Assembly: GCA_020444775.1 (NCBI GenBank)
Contig: JAGRHX010000351.1
Location: 1-7,568 of the forward strand
Length of the DNA: 7,568 bases
DNA from: Gammaproteobacteria bacterium
GTDB lineage: Bacteria > Pseudomonadota > Gammaproteobacteria > HK1
Direction of reading: 5' to 3'
Shown: piece after piece, positions 1 to 7,284 of the stretch
How the letters are laid out: each line of letters opens with the position of its first letter
How positions within the stretch are numbered: position 1 is the stretch's first letter
Notes under the pieces: generated by a model
Seen by the model: the letters and a program-made list of their open reading frames with translations, nothing else
The model's database searches: none
Told to the model about the DNA's origin: nothing
Made by a program: the position numbers and the translations under genes

Positions 1-1979
1 GCGCCGATGCGGGTGAAGATGCGGTCCACCGGACCGATGCGGGCGGACTCCGCAGGTACGAAGCTGCCGGTGTGCGCGAGCAGCACGACGTGCGCGGTCT
101 GGCGCATGAGGGTGGATTTGCCGCCCATGTTCGGTCCGGTGACGATCAGCATGCGTCGATCGGGTCCGAGCTCGACGTCGTTGGGCACGAAAGGCTCGTC
201 CATGTGCAGTTCGACCACCAGATGACGACCAGCGACGATCTCGATCCCCGGCTCGTCATCGACGACCGGCTTGCACAGGTCGAGGCTCTGGGCACGTTCG
301 GCCAGATTGCACAGCACGTCGCTCTCGGCCAGCCCAGCGGCCAGGGCCTTGAGAGCGCCCATATCCTCCGCGACGCGTTCAATCAGCGACTCGTACAACG
401 ATTTTTCGAGCGCCAGGGCACGCTCCCGCGCGCTCAGCACCTTCTCCTCGAATGCCTTGAGCTCGGCGGTGATGTAGCGCTCCGCACCCTTGAGCGTCTG
501 GCGGCGCACATAGTCGTCGGGTGCGGCGGCGGCTTGCGCGCGACTCAGCTCGATGAAGTAGCCATGGACCCGGTTGTAGCCGACCTTGAGATTGCTGATG
601 CCGGTTCGGGTACGCTCGCGCTGCTCCAGCTCGGCGAGGAAGCGATCGCCGTGCTCACTCAGATCGCGCAGCGTGTCCAGCTCATCATCGTAGCCGGGTG
701 CGATCACACCGCCGTCGCGAATCAGCACCGGTGGGGTCGACACCAGTGCCCGCTGCAGGATGTCATGCAGCTCGGGCATGGCTCGCACACGCTGTGCGAG
801 CTCGGCCAGCCGCGGAGAGTCCAGCCCGACGAGTATCGCGTGAATGTCCGGGACCAGCGTCAGGGTGTCCCGGATCCGGCTCAGATCGCGCGGCCGCGCC
901 GAGCGCAGCGCGATGCGAGCGACGATCCGCTCCAGATCGCCGGCGGCCCTGAGCGCGGCACGCAGTGGCTCGCGGTCGTGCTCGACAAGCGTCTGCAGCG
1001 CGTGCTGGCGCAAGCGGATCGCCTCGAGGTCACGTATCGGTCGTCCCAGCCAGCGACGCAGGAGGCGACTGCCCATGGCGGTCGCGGTCCGGTCGAGCAC
1101 GCCGAGCAGGGTGCGTTGCTGAGCGCCGACCAGGCTCTGGTCGATCTCCAGGTTGCGGCGGGTGCTCGGATCGAGCACCAGCGCGTCGTCGCTGCGCTCG
1201 ACCACGATGGTCTCGATGTGCGGCAGGGCGCTGCGTTGGGTGTCTCGGGCGTAGCCGAGCACGGCACCGGCGGCAATCAGGCCGAGCGGCATGTCGGCGC
1301 ATTCGAAGGCGGTCAGATCCCGTACGCCAAGCTGCTCACAGAGGAGCCTGACCGCGCTCTCGAGCTCGAAGCACCAGGGCGGCAGACGGCGTAGATGGCC
1401 GAGCCTGCGTTGCCAGGCCGGTGCGCCATCGCGCTGCGCCTGGTTCTCGCAGATCAATACCTCGGCCGGGTTCAGGCGCGCGAGCTCCGCGTCCAGGGCG
1501 TCGCTGTCGCTCAGCTCGTTGATGAACAGTCGACCGTCGGCGAGCGCCAGTCCGGCCAGCCCGAAACGGCCCTGTTGCCCGTGCACCGCGATCAGCAGGT
1601 TCTCGGCGCGCTCCTCGAGCAGGGACTCATCGGTGAGCGTGCCGGGAGTGACGATGCGGGTGATCTTGCGTTCCACCGGGCCCTTGGAACGCGCCGGGTC
1701 GCCAATCTGCTCGCAGATCGCGACCGGCTCACCAATGCGCACCAGCCGGGCGATGTAGCCGTCCACCGAGTGCGCCGGAACGCCGGCCATCGGTATCGGC
1801 TCGCCGCCGGAATGACCTCGTGCGGTCAGGGCGATGTCGAGCAGCTCGGCGGCGCGACGCGCGTCGTCGAAGAACAGCTCGTAGAAATCACCCATTCGGT
1901 AGAACAGCAGCGTGTCCGGTGCCTCCGACTTGATGCGGAGATACTGCTGCATGACGGGTGTGTGCGAGGAGGCGGGCAT
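1..1979 (-). CDS. mutS: DNA mismatch repair protein MutS (partial, C-terminal end outside window)
   Basis: MutS recognises base mismatches and small loops and, through its ATPase, recruits MutL to start methyl-directed repair in the cytoplasm. Reading the minus strand from ATG 1979-1977 gives 659 complete codons that follow E. coli MutS (853 aa) closely; roughly the last 190 residues lie beyond the left edge. The mismatch-binding motif F-Y-E is at residues 32-34 (E. coli F36 and E38), within RMGDFYELF. The HTPVMQQYL stretch near the N-terminus and the [13 protein letters not shown] stretch match the family. Walker [10 protein letters not shown] is at residues 615-623 (bases 137-111), and the window ends in IFTRIG just after it; Walker B is outside. 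The start at 1979 aligns with the family N-terminus, a few residues shorter. An in-frame ATG at 1952 (residue 10) is possible but would cut into the conserved N-terminus. No Shine-Dalgarno precedes either. It is divergent from htpG. The long plus-strand ORF over this region is antisense shadow. Confidence 0.97.
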   Translation of the reverse strand, partial: MPASSHTPVMQQYLRIKSEAPDTLLFYRMGDFYELFFDDARRAAELLDIALTARGHSGGEPIPMAGVPAHSVDGYIARLVRIGEPVAICEQIGDPARSKGPVERKITRIVTPGTLTDESLLEERAENLLIAVHGQQGRFGLAGLALADGRLFINELSDSDALDAELARLNPAEVLICENQAQRDGAPAWQRRLGHLRRLPPWCFELESAVRLLCEQLGVRDLTAFECADMPLGLIAAGAVLGYARDTQRSALPHIETIVVERSDDALVLDPSTRRNLEIDQSLVGAQQRTLLGVLDRTATAMGSRLLRRWLGRPIRDLEAIRLRQHALQTLVEHDREPLRAALRAAGDLERIVARIALRSARPRDLSRIRDTLTLVPDIHAILVGLDSPRLAELAQRVRAMPELHDILQRALVSTPPVLIRDGGVIAPGYDDELDTLRDLSEHGDRFLAELEQRERTRTGISNLKVGYNRVHGYFIELSRAQAAAAPDDYVRRQTLKGAERYITAELKAFEEKVLSARERALALEKSLYESLIERVAEDMGALKALAAGLAESDVLCNLAERAQSLDLCKPVVDDEPGIEIVAGRHLVVELHMDEPFVPNDVELGPDRRMLIVTGPNMGGKSTLMRQTAHVVLLAHTGSFVPAESARIGPVDRIFTRIG

Positions 1980-1986
1980 CGGCGCG

Positions 1987-1992
1987 ATTCTA
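1987..1992 (-). promoter_or_regulatory. Putative -10 element of the mutS promoter (leaderless placement)
   Basis: On the minus strand this reads TAGAAT, 5 of 6 matches to the sigma-70 -10 consensus. With normal spacing, transcription would start at about 1980, one base before the mutS ATG. There is no usable Shine-Dalgarno: the nearest GGGA lies 14 bases upstream of the ATG and would not be in such a transcript. The -35 position 17 bases upstream (2015-2010 on the minus strand) reads TGCTCA, only 3 of 6 matches. The placement is an inference from sequence alone. Confidence 0.4.
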
Positions 1993-2087
1993 TCCCGAAT
2001 TCCCCGCCTTGAGCATCGACGTGCGGGCCCGTGAGCCGCGTGCCGTGGTGGCCCGGGCGAGCCCGGACCGACCGCTCATCGACGCTG

Positions 2088-2117
2088 CCCTTGAAATCGC
2101 CGCCGTCATCCCCACCG
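2088..2117 (+). promoter_or_regulatory. Sigma-32 (heat-shock) promoter for htpG
   Basis: The -35 region contains CCCTTGAAA (2088-2096), a full match to the sigma-32 core CTTGAA with its preceding CC. After a 14-base spacer comes CCCCACCG (2110-2117), which matches the CCCCAT-type -10 at its first five positions. This order and spacing are typical of RpoH promoters, and htpG is a classical member of that regulon in E. coli. Predicted transcription start is about 2124, giving a leader of about 120 bases before the htpG ATG. The motifs are seen directly; activity is inferred. Confidence 0.7.
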
Positions 2118-2161
2118 TGCAGCACTGGTCCGCCGCGGCTGTCGTCCTCGGAACGCCGGGG

Positions 2162-2221
2162 ATGATGACTCCCGCGTCCTGGCAACGTGCCGCGTCGCGC
2201 CGGGCCGTGGTCTTACAATGA
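2162..2221 (+). other. Possible short upstream ORF in the htpG leader
   Basis: ATG 2162 opens a 19-codon ORF ending at TGA 2219-2221, inside the leader predicted from the sigma-32 promoter. A GGGG run touches the first ATG; a second ATG at 2165 leaves a 3-base gap. The same frame stays open upstream to a GTG at 1958 with strongly G/C-rich third positions, so a longer reading (GTG 1958 or TTG 2009) of up to 87 residues also exists, but it overlaps the mutS start and the sigma-32 promoter. I recognise no protein family. It may be chance openness in GC-rich DNA. Confidence 0.15.
2214..2219 (+). promoter_or_regulatory. Putative -10 element close to the htpG start
   Basis: TACAAT matches the sigma-70 -10 consensus at 5 of 6 bases. 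It predicts transcription from about 2226, which would give an 18-base leader to ATG 2244 or a near-leaderless start at ATG 2229. No convincing -35 lies 16-18 bases upstream. It could supply basal htpG expression alongside the heat-shock promoter further upstream. Confidence 0.3.
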
Positions 2222-2243
2222 CGAGAGTATGGGGCACAGGATC

Positions 2244-4181
2244 ATGACTGAAAGCAGCGAAGCGGCCGCCACGACCCATCAGTTCCAGACCGAGGTCCGG
2301 CAGCTGTTGGATCTGATGATTCACTCCTTGTACAGCAACAAGGAGATCTTTCTGCGCGAGCTGATCTCGAACGCTTCCGATGCCTGCGACAAGCTGCGCT
2401 TCGAGGCGTTGGCCAACGACAAGCTGTATGAAGGCGACGGCGAGCTGGGCATCGAGATCGAGTTCGATGCCGACCGACGCACGATCACCGTGCGTGACAA
2501 CGGCATCGGTATGAACGAGCAGGAGGTCATCGACAACCTCGGCACCATCGCGAAGTCCGGCACCCGGCAGTTCTTCCAGTCTCTGACCGGTGACCAGGCC
2601 AGGGACGCCCAGCTCATCGGCCAGTTCGGAGTCGGCTTCTATTCCAGCTTCATCGTCGCCGACGACGTGATGGTCACCACGCGCCGTGCCGCTCAGATCC
2701 CGGAAGGCGGGGTCCGCTGGCGCTCGGCTGGCCAGGGCGAGTTCAGCATCGAGTCGCGCGAGGTACCGCGTCGCGGTACCGAGGTGGTGCTGCACCTGAA
2801 GGAAGGCGAGGATGAGCTGCTCGACGCTTACCGGCTGCGCAGCATCGTGCGTCGCTACAGCGACCATATCTCCTTCCCGATCCGGATGCGCAAGGTCGAC
2901 GAGGCGGCCGAGTGGGAGACGGTCAACAGCGCGACCGCGCTGTGGAGCCGCAATCGCCAGGACATCAGCGAGGACGAGTACAGCGAGTTCTACAAGCACG
3001 TCGCGCACGATTTCGAGGAGCCGCTCGCGCACGTGCACAGCCGTGTGGAAGGCAACCTCGAGTACACGGTGTTGCTGTACGTGCCCAAGCGCGCCCCCTT
3101 CGACTTGTGGGACCGCAACGTACGACGTGGTGTGAATCTGTACGTGCGTCGCGTCTTCATCATGGACGATGCCGAGCAGCTGATGCCGGCCTACCTGAGG
3201 TTTGTGCGTGGCATCGTCGACTCCGCCGATCTGCCGCTCAACGTGTCACGCGAGATCCTCCAGCAGAATCGTCAGATCGACTCGATTCGTGCTGGCTGCG
3301 TGAAACGCATTCTCGACCTGCTCGCCGGCCTGGTCCGCAACGAGCCGGAGAAGTATCAAGGCTTCTGGGACGAGTTCGGCAAGGTGCTCAAGGAGGGGGT
3401 CATCGAGGACGGCAAGAACCGCGACTCGATCGCGGGGCTGCTGCGTTTCGCCAGCACCCACGACGGCGAGGATGCGCAGAAGGTCTCGCTCAGCGACTAT
3501 ATCGAGCGCATGGTCGAGGGCCAGGACAGCATCTATTTCGTCACCGCAGACTCGCTGACTACCGCCCGCAACAGCCCACACCTGGAGGTGTTCAAGGACA
3601 ACGGTGTGGAGGTGCTGTTGCTCACCGACGAGATCGATGAGTGGGTGGTGCACCATCTCACCGAGTACGAGGGCAAGAAGCTCGCGTCGGTGGCGCGTGC
3701 CGATCTGGATCTCGGTTTCATCAAGAGCAAGCAGGCCGATACGACCGCTGACCAGGATGGAGATGCGCAGGACGAGGACGAGTCCGCCGATCGCGACGAC
3801 GCGCAGCAGGCGCTGGTCGAGAAATTCAAGACGGCGCTCGCCGAGCGCGCCAAGGACGTGCGGGTGACCAACCGACTGACCAGCTCGCCGGCCTGTCTGG
3901 TGGTCGACCAGCACGAGATGGGTGGGCATCTCGAGCGCCTGCTTCGCGCCGCCGGGCAGGACGTGCCGGAGTCCAGACCGATCCTTGAGATCAACCCCGA
4001 GCACCCGATGGTGCAGCGCATCGCCGAGGAGCACGACGATCAGCGTCGCAAGGACTGGGCCGCGCTGCTGTTCGACCAGGCCCTGCTCAGCGAAGGCGGT
4101 CAGCTCACCGACCCGGCCGGCTTCGTGCGTCGCTTCAACGAGATGTTCATGACCATCCTGGAGGGCCGGGCTCAGGCCTGA
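2244..4181 (+). CDS. htpG: Molecular chaperone HtpG (bacterial Hsp90)
   Basis: HtpG is the cytosolic dimeric Hsp90 ATPase that remodels client proteins, often together with DnaK. The 645-residue product aligns along its length with E. coli HtpG (624 aa). GHKL ATPase motifs are intact: [11 protein letters not shown] at 36-46 (catalytic E39, Mg-binding N43), DNGIGM at 85-90, GTIAKSGT at 100-107 and [11 protein letters not shown] at 126-136. The middle domain has [10 protein letters not shown] at 331-340 with the conserved catalytic-loop Arg336. The C-terminal dimerisation domain follows. An acidic, Asp/Glu-rich stretch at 497-522, where the C-terminal domain begins, accounts for part of the extra length. 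ATG 2244 is chosen because it gives the family-like N-terminus; in-frame ATG 2229 (five residues longer) and 2187 also exist. The Shine-Dalgarno is weak (AGG 2238-2240), so 2244 against 2229 is not settled. A sigma-32 promoter lies upstream and a hairpin directly downstream. Confidence 0.98.
   Translation: MTESSEAAATTHQFQTEVRQLLDLMIHSLYSNKEIFLRELISNASDACDKLRFEALANDKLYEGDGELGIEIEFDADRRTITVRDNGIGMNEQEVIDNLGTIAKSGTRQFFQSLTGDQARDAQLIGQFGVGFYSSFIVADDVMVTTRRAAQIPEGGVRWRSAGQGEFSIESREVPRRGTEVVLHLKEGEDELLDAYRLRSIVRRYSDHISFPIRMRKVDEAAEWETVNSATALWSRNRQDISEDEYSEFYKHVAHDFEEPLAHVHSRVEGNLEYTVLLYVPKRAPFDLWDRNVRRGVNLYVRRVFIMDDAEQLMPAYLRFVRGIVDSADLPLNVSREILQQNRQIDSIRAGCVKRILDLLAGLVRNEPEKYQGFWDEFGKVLKEGVIEDGKNRDSIAGLLRFASTHDGEDAQKVSLSDYIERMVEGQDSIYFVTADSLTTARNSPHLEVFKDNGVEVLLLTDEIDEWVVHHLTEYEGKKLASVARADLDLGFIKSKQADTTADQDGDAQDEDESADRDDAQQALVEKFKTALAERAKDVRVTNRLTSSPACLVVDQHEMGGHLERLLRAAGQDVPESRPILEINPEHPMVQRIAEEHDDQRRKDWAALLFDQALLSEGGQLTDPAGFVRRFNEMFMTILEGRAQA
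2762..2780. repeat. Perfect 19-bp interrupted palindrome inside htpG
   Basis: GGTACCGCG (2762-2770), a single T, then its exact reverse complement (2772-2780). It encodes part of the VPRRGTE segment of HtpG, where E. coli has a similar D-R-G-T-E. It could form a tight hairpin in mRNA or a site for a dimeric protein, but GC-rich codons for V-P-R-R-G-T can produce it by chance. Confidence 0.6.
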
Positions 4182-4186
4182 GGGCG

Positions 4187-4229
4187 CGGTCGTGGCACGC
4201 CGGGCGCAGCATCTGGCGTGCCGCGACCG
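4187..4229 (+). terminator. Strong hairpin just after htpG, likely 3'-end or terminator structure
   Basis: Bases 4187-4201 pair with 4215-4229 to give a 15-bp stem with one G-U wobble and a 13-base loop. It begins 6 bases after the htpG stop. No U-tract follows, so it is not a textbook intrinsic terminator. It may be a terminator lacking a U-tract, a barrier that sets the 3' end after Rho-dependent termination, or an mRNA-stabilising structure. The octamer CCGGGCGC occurs at 4200-4207 and again just after the stem at 4231-4238. Confidence 0.5.
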
Positions 4230-4328
4230 GCCGGGCGCTGTCCCCATCCCAGAGTCGCGGCCTCTCTGCCCCGGTCAACTGCTTCGTTGCATCGAGCATC
4301 TGCCTTCCTGGTCGTGAAACCGCTAGAG

Positions 4329-4357
4329 TTGTGACCGCGGCACGCTCGCGCTATCGA
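4329..4357 (+). promoter_or_regulatory. Weak candidate promoter for the GAF/HD-GYP gene
   Basis: The 282-base gap between htpG and the next gene must hold that gene's promoter if the hairpin ends htpG transcription. The best sigma-70-like pair I can see is TTGTGA (4329-4334, 4 of 6) with a 17-base spacer and TATCGA (4352-4357, 3 of 6). A nearby GATAAT (4368-4373, 5 of 6) has no -35 partner. I see no riboswitch or tRNA in this gap. Confidence 0.2.
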
Positions 4358-4450
4358 GTGTCTCCCCGATAATCCGTAGCGACGATGGCGTCGTGAACGA
4401 AGCGTCGCTGCGGGTGCGTCCGGTTGCGTGGCGCGCGGATGGGACGTCGC

Positions 4451-4455
4451 GGGAG
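4451..4455 (+). promoter_or_regulatory. Shine-Dalgarno that fixes the GTG start of the GAF/HD-GYP gene
   Basis: GGGAG lies 8 bases before GTG 4464. The alternative in-frame GTG at 4428 has no comparable site, and the frame is closed upstream by TAG at 4377-4379, so 4464 is preferred. Confidence 0.65.
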
Positions 4456-4463
4456 ATGACCTG

Positions 4464-6179
4464 GTGAGCGCTGAGTCGAGTCGTATCGAGGCCAGCAAGG
4501 TGCTGCAGTCCGTCCGCAAGCTGACCGAGGTCGGTCTGGCCTTGTCCGCCGAACGTGACAGCAACCGCTTGATGGAGCTGATCCTGGACAGTGCCAAGGC
4601 GCTGACCGGTGCCGACGCCGGCACCCTGTACAGCTATGACGAGAGCGACCAGAACCTGCGTTTCGAGATCCTGCTCAACGACAGTCTGGGTATCCACTTC
4701 GGTGGCACGAGCGGGCGTCAGGTGGCCATGCCCACGCTGTCCATCTATGACGAGCAGGGCCAGCCGCGTCGCGAGACGGTGGCCGCCCAGGCGGTGCTGA
4801 CCCGCACCACGATCAACATTCCGGATGCCTACGCCGCGCTCGGCTATGACTTCTCGGGGACCCGGGCATTCGACGAACGAACCGGTTATCGCTCGATTTC
4901 GTTCCTCACCGTGCCGATGAGCAACCACGAGGACGAGGTCCTGGGTGTGCTGCAGCTCATCAATTGTCTGGACGAGCACGGCGTGCCGGTCCGCTTCAGC
5001 GCCGCCGACCAGCAGCTGGTGGAATCACTCGCCTCCATGGCGGCGATTTCGCTGTCGAACAAGCGTCTGCTCGAGGATCAGGCCCGGTTGTTCGAGTCGT
5101 TCATAGAGCTCATCGCGGCCGCGATCGATGACAAGTCCCCCTATACCGGTGGCCATTGCCGGCGTGTGCCGGAGCTGACCATGATGCTCGCCGATGCGGT
5201 GGCCAGCACCCGTGACGGGCCGCTCGCGGCGTTCAGCATGGACGAGGCCGACCGTTACGAGCTGCGTATCGCCGCCTGGCTGCACGATTGCGGCAAGGTG
5301 ACCACGCCCGAGCACGTGATGGACAAGTCGGTCAAGCTGGAGACCATCTTCGATCGCATGCACCTCGTCCGTACCCGCTTCGAGGTGCTCAAGCGGGATG
5401 CCCGCATCGAGTTGCTGCTCGAGCTTCAACAATGCGCCGAGCCGGCTCAGCAGGCGCTTGCGCAGCGCAGGTTCGCCGCGCGGATAGCCCAGCTCGAGGA
5501 CGACTGCCGGTTCCTCACGCGCTGCAATCAGGGCGGCGAATTCATGCTCGAGGCGGACAAGCAGCGGGTCGCTCGCATCGCCGACTACCGTTGGTTGGAC
5601 GAGGACGGCACCAGCCAGCCCTTTCTGAGCGACGACGAGGTGGTGAACCTGACCATCGAGCGTGGCACCCTGACCGAGGCGGAACGCCAGACGATCAACT
5701 ACCATATGGATGCGACACTGAACATGCTCGAGTCCTTGCCGTATCCAAAGCACCTGAGACGGGTGCCGGAGTTCGCCGGTGGCCATCACGAGCACATGGA
5801 CGGGACGGGCTATCCGCGTGGTCTGACACGCGAGCAGATGTCAGTGCAGGCCCGGGTCATGGCCATCGCCGACGTTTTCGAGGCGCTGACCGCCGGTGAC
5901 AGACCCTACAAGCAGGCTTTGTCGCTTTCGCAGTCGCTGCGCATACTCGGCGACATGTGTCAGAAGAATCGTATCGACCCGGATCTGTTCGATGTGTTCG
6001 TGCGTGAGCGCGTCTACCTGAGCTATGCGAACCGATTCCTGGACCCGGCCCAGATCGACACGGTCGACCACGCCAGCATTCCCGGCTTCGAGGAACGCGT
6101 GTCCGATAACACATCCGGCATGACCATGGCCTGTCAGCCCGTATCCGGTCAATCCGCCTGCCGCCAGACCAAGGAGTGA
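4464..6179 (+). CDS. GAF and HD-GYP domain protein, probable cyclic-di-GMP phosphodiesterase
   Basis: HD-GYP enzymes hydrolyse cyclic-di-GMP and so influence biofilm, motility or virulence programmes. The 571-residue protein has no evident signal peptide or membrane segment, so it should be cytosolic. An N-terminal GAF sensor spans about 30-200, including NIPDAY and EVLGVLQLIN, followed by a linker helix. The HD-GYP domain has H231, the HDCGK pair H274-D275 with P282 and K288, H414, and an intact HHEHMDGTGYPRGL at 441-454, then IADVFEAL near 468-475 and RPYK at 480-483. All signature residues look present, so activity is likely. Residues about 289-400 form a mostly helical insert between the HD motif and the GTLTEAER helix, where compact HD-GYP domains have only a few residues. 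GTG 4464 is chosen for its Shine-Dalgarno. The stop overlaps a small ORF, and prmB follows, suggesting one operon. The GAF ligand cannot be told from sequence. Confidence 0.93.
   Translation: MSAESSRIEASKVLQSVRKLTEVGLALSAERDSNRLMELILDSAKALTGADAGTLYSYDESDQNLRFEILLNDSLGIHFGGTSGRQVAMPTLSIYDEQGQPRRETVAAQAVLTRTTINIPDAYAALGYDFSGTRAFDERTGYRSISFLTVPMSNHEDEVLGVLQLINCLDEHGVPVRFSAADQQLVESLASMAAISLSNKRLLEDQARLFESFIELIAAAIDDKSPYTGGHCRRVPELTMMLADAVASTRDGPLAAFSMDEADRYELRIAAWLHDCGKVTTPEHVMDKSVKLETIFDRMHLVRTRFEVLKRDARIELLLELQQCAEPAQQALAQRRFAARIAQLEDDCRFLTRCNQGGEFMLEADKQRVARIADYRWLDEDGTSQPFLSDDEVVNLTIERGTLTEAERQTINYHMDATLNMLESLPYPKHLRRVPEFAGGHHEHMDGTGYPRGLTREQMSVQARVMAIADVFEALTAGDRPYKQALSLSQSLRILGDMCQKNRIDPDLFDVFVRERVYLSYANRFLDPAQIDTVDHASIPGFEERVSDNTSGMTMACQPVSGQSACRQTKE
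6171..6176 (+). promoter_or_regulatory. Strong Shine-Dalgarno before the small ORF
   Basis: AAGGAG, a near-perfect Shine-Dalgarno, sits at the very end of the HD-GYP gene, 5 bases before ATG 6182 and 2 before ATG 6179. It does not serve prmB, which has its own site about 90 bases later, so its presence argues that the small ORF is translated. Confidence 0.6.
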
Positions 6180-6277
6180 TGATGCCGACCCCCCCTGGAC
6201 GAGTGGATGTGCGAATGGATGCACGAATGGATGCGCTGCGAGAGCGGTCACGGTCTATCAGGAGATGCCCGCGATGA
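6179..6277 (+). CDS. Small basic ORF (32 aa) with R-M-D-A repeats, between HD-GYP gene and prmB
   Basis: I recognise no family. The ORF opens with ATG 6179 overlapping the HD-GYP stop (TGATG) or with ATG 6182, behind a strong AAGGAG, and its TGA at 6275-6277 overlaps the prmB ATG as ATGA. Both junctions are typical of translational coupling. The peptide is rich in Arg and contains R-V-D-V, R-M-D-A, R-M-D-A from three in-frame copies of a 12-base unit at 6200-6235, then a basic tail. No signal peptide or membrane helix is visible. It could be a true small protein, a coupling or leader ORF that carries ribosomes to prmB, or a chance reading. The Shine-Dalgarno and the double overlap favour translation; function is unknown. 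Confidence 0.45.
   Translation: MMPTPPGRVDVRMDARMDALRERSRSIRRCPR
6200..6235 (+). repeat. Three tandem copies of a 12-bp unit
   Basis: The units are CGAGTGGATGTG, CGAATGGATGCA and CGAATGGATGCG. The second and third differ by one base and the first differs from the second at three. The period is a multiple of three, so the small ORF stays in frame and reads as repeated R-(V/M)-D-(V/A). Copy number could vary by replication slippage without a frameshift. Confidence 0.85.
6260..6264 (+). promoter_or_regulatory. Shine-Dalgarno that fixes the prmB start
   Basis: AGGAG directly abuts the in-frame ATG at 6265, which rules that codon out as a start for this site, and lies 9 bases before ATG 6274. 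The prmB start is therefore placed at 6274. Confidence 0.65.
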
Positions 6278-7221
6278 GCTCGACCATTGCCCGACCCGCA
6301 CGTGCTGAGATCGATACCCTGGCCGATGATGCGGCACAGGAGCTCGATCGTGTGCTGGACCTGATTCGCTGGGGCGCGAGCCGCTTCGAGCAGTACGAGC
6401 TGCACTACGGCCACGGTACCGACAACGCGGTTGACGAGGCGCTCGGTCTGGTGTTGTTCGCGCTGCATCTGCAGCCGGGGCTGCCCGATTCGCTGTTCGA
6501 GTCCAGGCTCACCCGGACAGAACGCAGGCGGGTGGTGGACCTGCTCGCCGAGCGCATCAAGTCGCGGCGTCCGGCTGCCTATCTGATGCAGCGTGCGCGT
6601 TTCGCGGGCATGGAGTTCTTTGTCGACGAACGGGTGCTGGTGCCACGCTCGCCGCTCGCGGAGTGGATCGAGCGCGGATTCGAGCCGCTGGTGGATGCCT
6701 GGCAGGTGCGCAGGGTGCTCGATCTGGGCACTGGCAGCGGTTGTCTGGCGATCGCCTGCGCGATGGCCTTTCCCGACGCCGAGGTGGTCGCCGCGGATGT
6801 CTCTGCGCAGGCCCTGGAGGTCGCGGACATCAACGTCTGCAAGCACGAGCTGGAGGACCGGGTCAGCCTGGTGCAGTCCGATCTGTTCGACGGAATCGAG
6901 GGTGAGTTCGATCTGATCCTTTCGAACCCGCCGTATGTGCCCAGTTCCCGCATGCAGACCCTGCCGGCCGAGTATCTGCACGAGCCACGCATGGCCTTGG
7001 AGTCGGGCGTGGATGGCCTGGATGCGACGCGGCGCATACTCGAGCTTGCCCCGGCACATCTGAGCGCCAACGGCGCGCTGGTGGTCGAGGTCGGGGAGGC
7101 GCGGCCGGCCCTGGAGCGGGCCTATCCGAGCTACCCGTTCATCTGGCTGGAGTTCGAGCGCGGTGGCGACCATGTCTTCATGATCGAGAAGGCGGCGTTG
7201 CTCAGCGCTCAGGGTCGCTGA
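6274..7221 (+). CDS. prmB: Ribosomal protein uL3 glutamine N5-methyltransferase PrmB
   Basis: PrmB uses S-adenosylmethionine to methylate a glutamine side chain of ribosomal protein L3 (Gln150 in E. coli), aiding 50S assembly in the cytosol. The 315-residue product matches E. coli PrmB (310 aa) along its length. The helical N-terminal substrate-recognition domain carries the PrmB-typical YGHGTDN at 45-51. VLVPRSPLAEW (121-131) precedes the Rossmann methyltransferase fold. The SAM-binding motif DLGTGSG is at 150-156, an acidic motif II residue at D175, and the catalytic NPPY at 218-221. RSP rather than the RPET-type motif of PrmC, together with YGHGTDN, separates it from the release-factor methyltransferase. 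The start at 6274 is chosen for spacing to AGGAG; its ATG overlaps the stop of the small upstream ORF. aroC follows after 75 bases, the same gene order as in E. coli. Confidence 0.96.
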   Translation: MSSTIARPARAEIDTLADDAAQELDRVLDLIRWGASRFEQYELHYGHGTDNAVDEALGLVLFALHLQPGLPDSLFESRLTRTERRRVVDLLAERIKSRRPAAYLMQRARFAGMEFFVDERVLVPRSPLAEWIERGFEPLVDAWQVRRVLDLGTGSGCLAIACAMAFPDAEVVAADVSAQALEVADINVCKHELEDRVSLVQSDLFDGIEGEFDLILSNPPYVPSSRMQTLPAEYLHEPRMALESGVDGLDATRRILELAPAHLSANGALVVEVGEARPALERAYPSYPFIWLEFERGGDHVFMIEKAALLSAQGR

Positions 7222-7284
7222 ACACCGGTCACGGAGTATGGGGAGCGCTGAGCCGGGCCTGGTCCGAGCCGGCTTCAACTCGGC

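Noticed and set aside
72..1394. Long plus-strand ORF of 440 codons
   Set aside because: It lies entirely antisense to mutS, whose conserved sequence explains the region; its translation shows no recognisable family and is typical of GC-rich shadow frames.
2053..2066. CCGGGC and GCCCGG inverted repeat in the mutS-htpG gap
   Set aside because: Short, and upstream of the htpG promoter, so probably not transcribed with htpG; likely chance or at most a weak operator.
4193..4208. Sigma-54-like TGGCACG with GC at the right -12 spacing
   Set aside because: The -12 element lacks the TT of TTGC and the match sits inside the post-htpG hairpin, which accounts for the sequence.
2106..4247. Minus-strand ORFs of 310 and 333 codons opposite htpG
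   Set aside because: Mirror frames of htpG with no independent motifs or ribosome-binding sites; treated as shadows.
4324..4372. Possible FliA (sigma-28) promoter before the HD-GYP gene: TAGAGTTG and CCCGATAA
   Set aside because: Each half resembles the consensus but they are 33 bases apart, against the roughly 11 needed.
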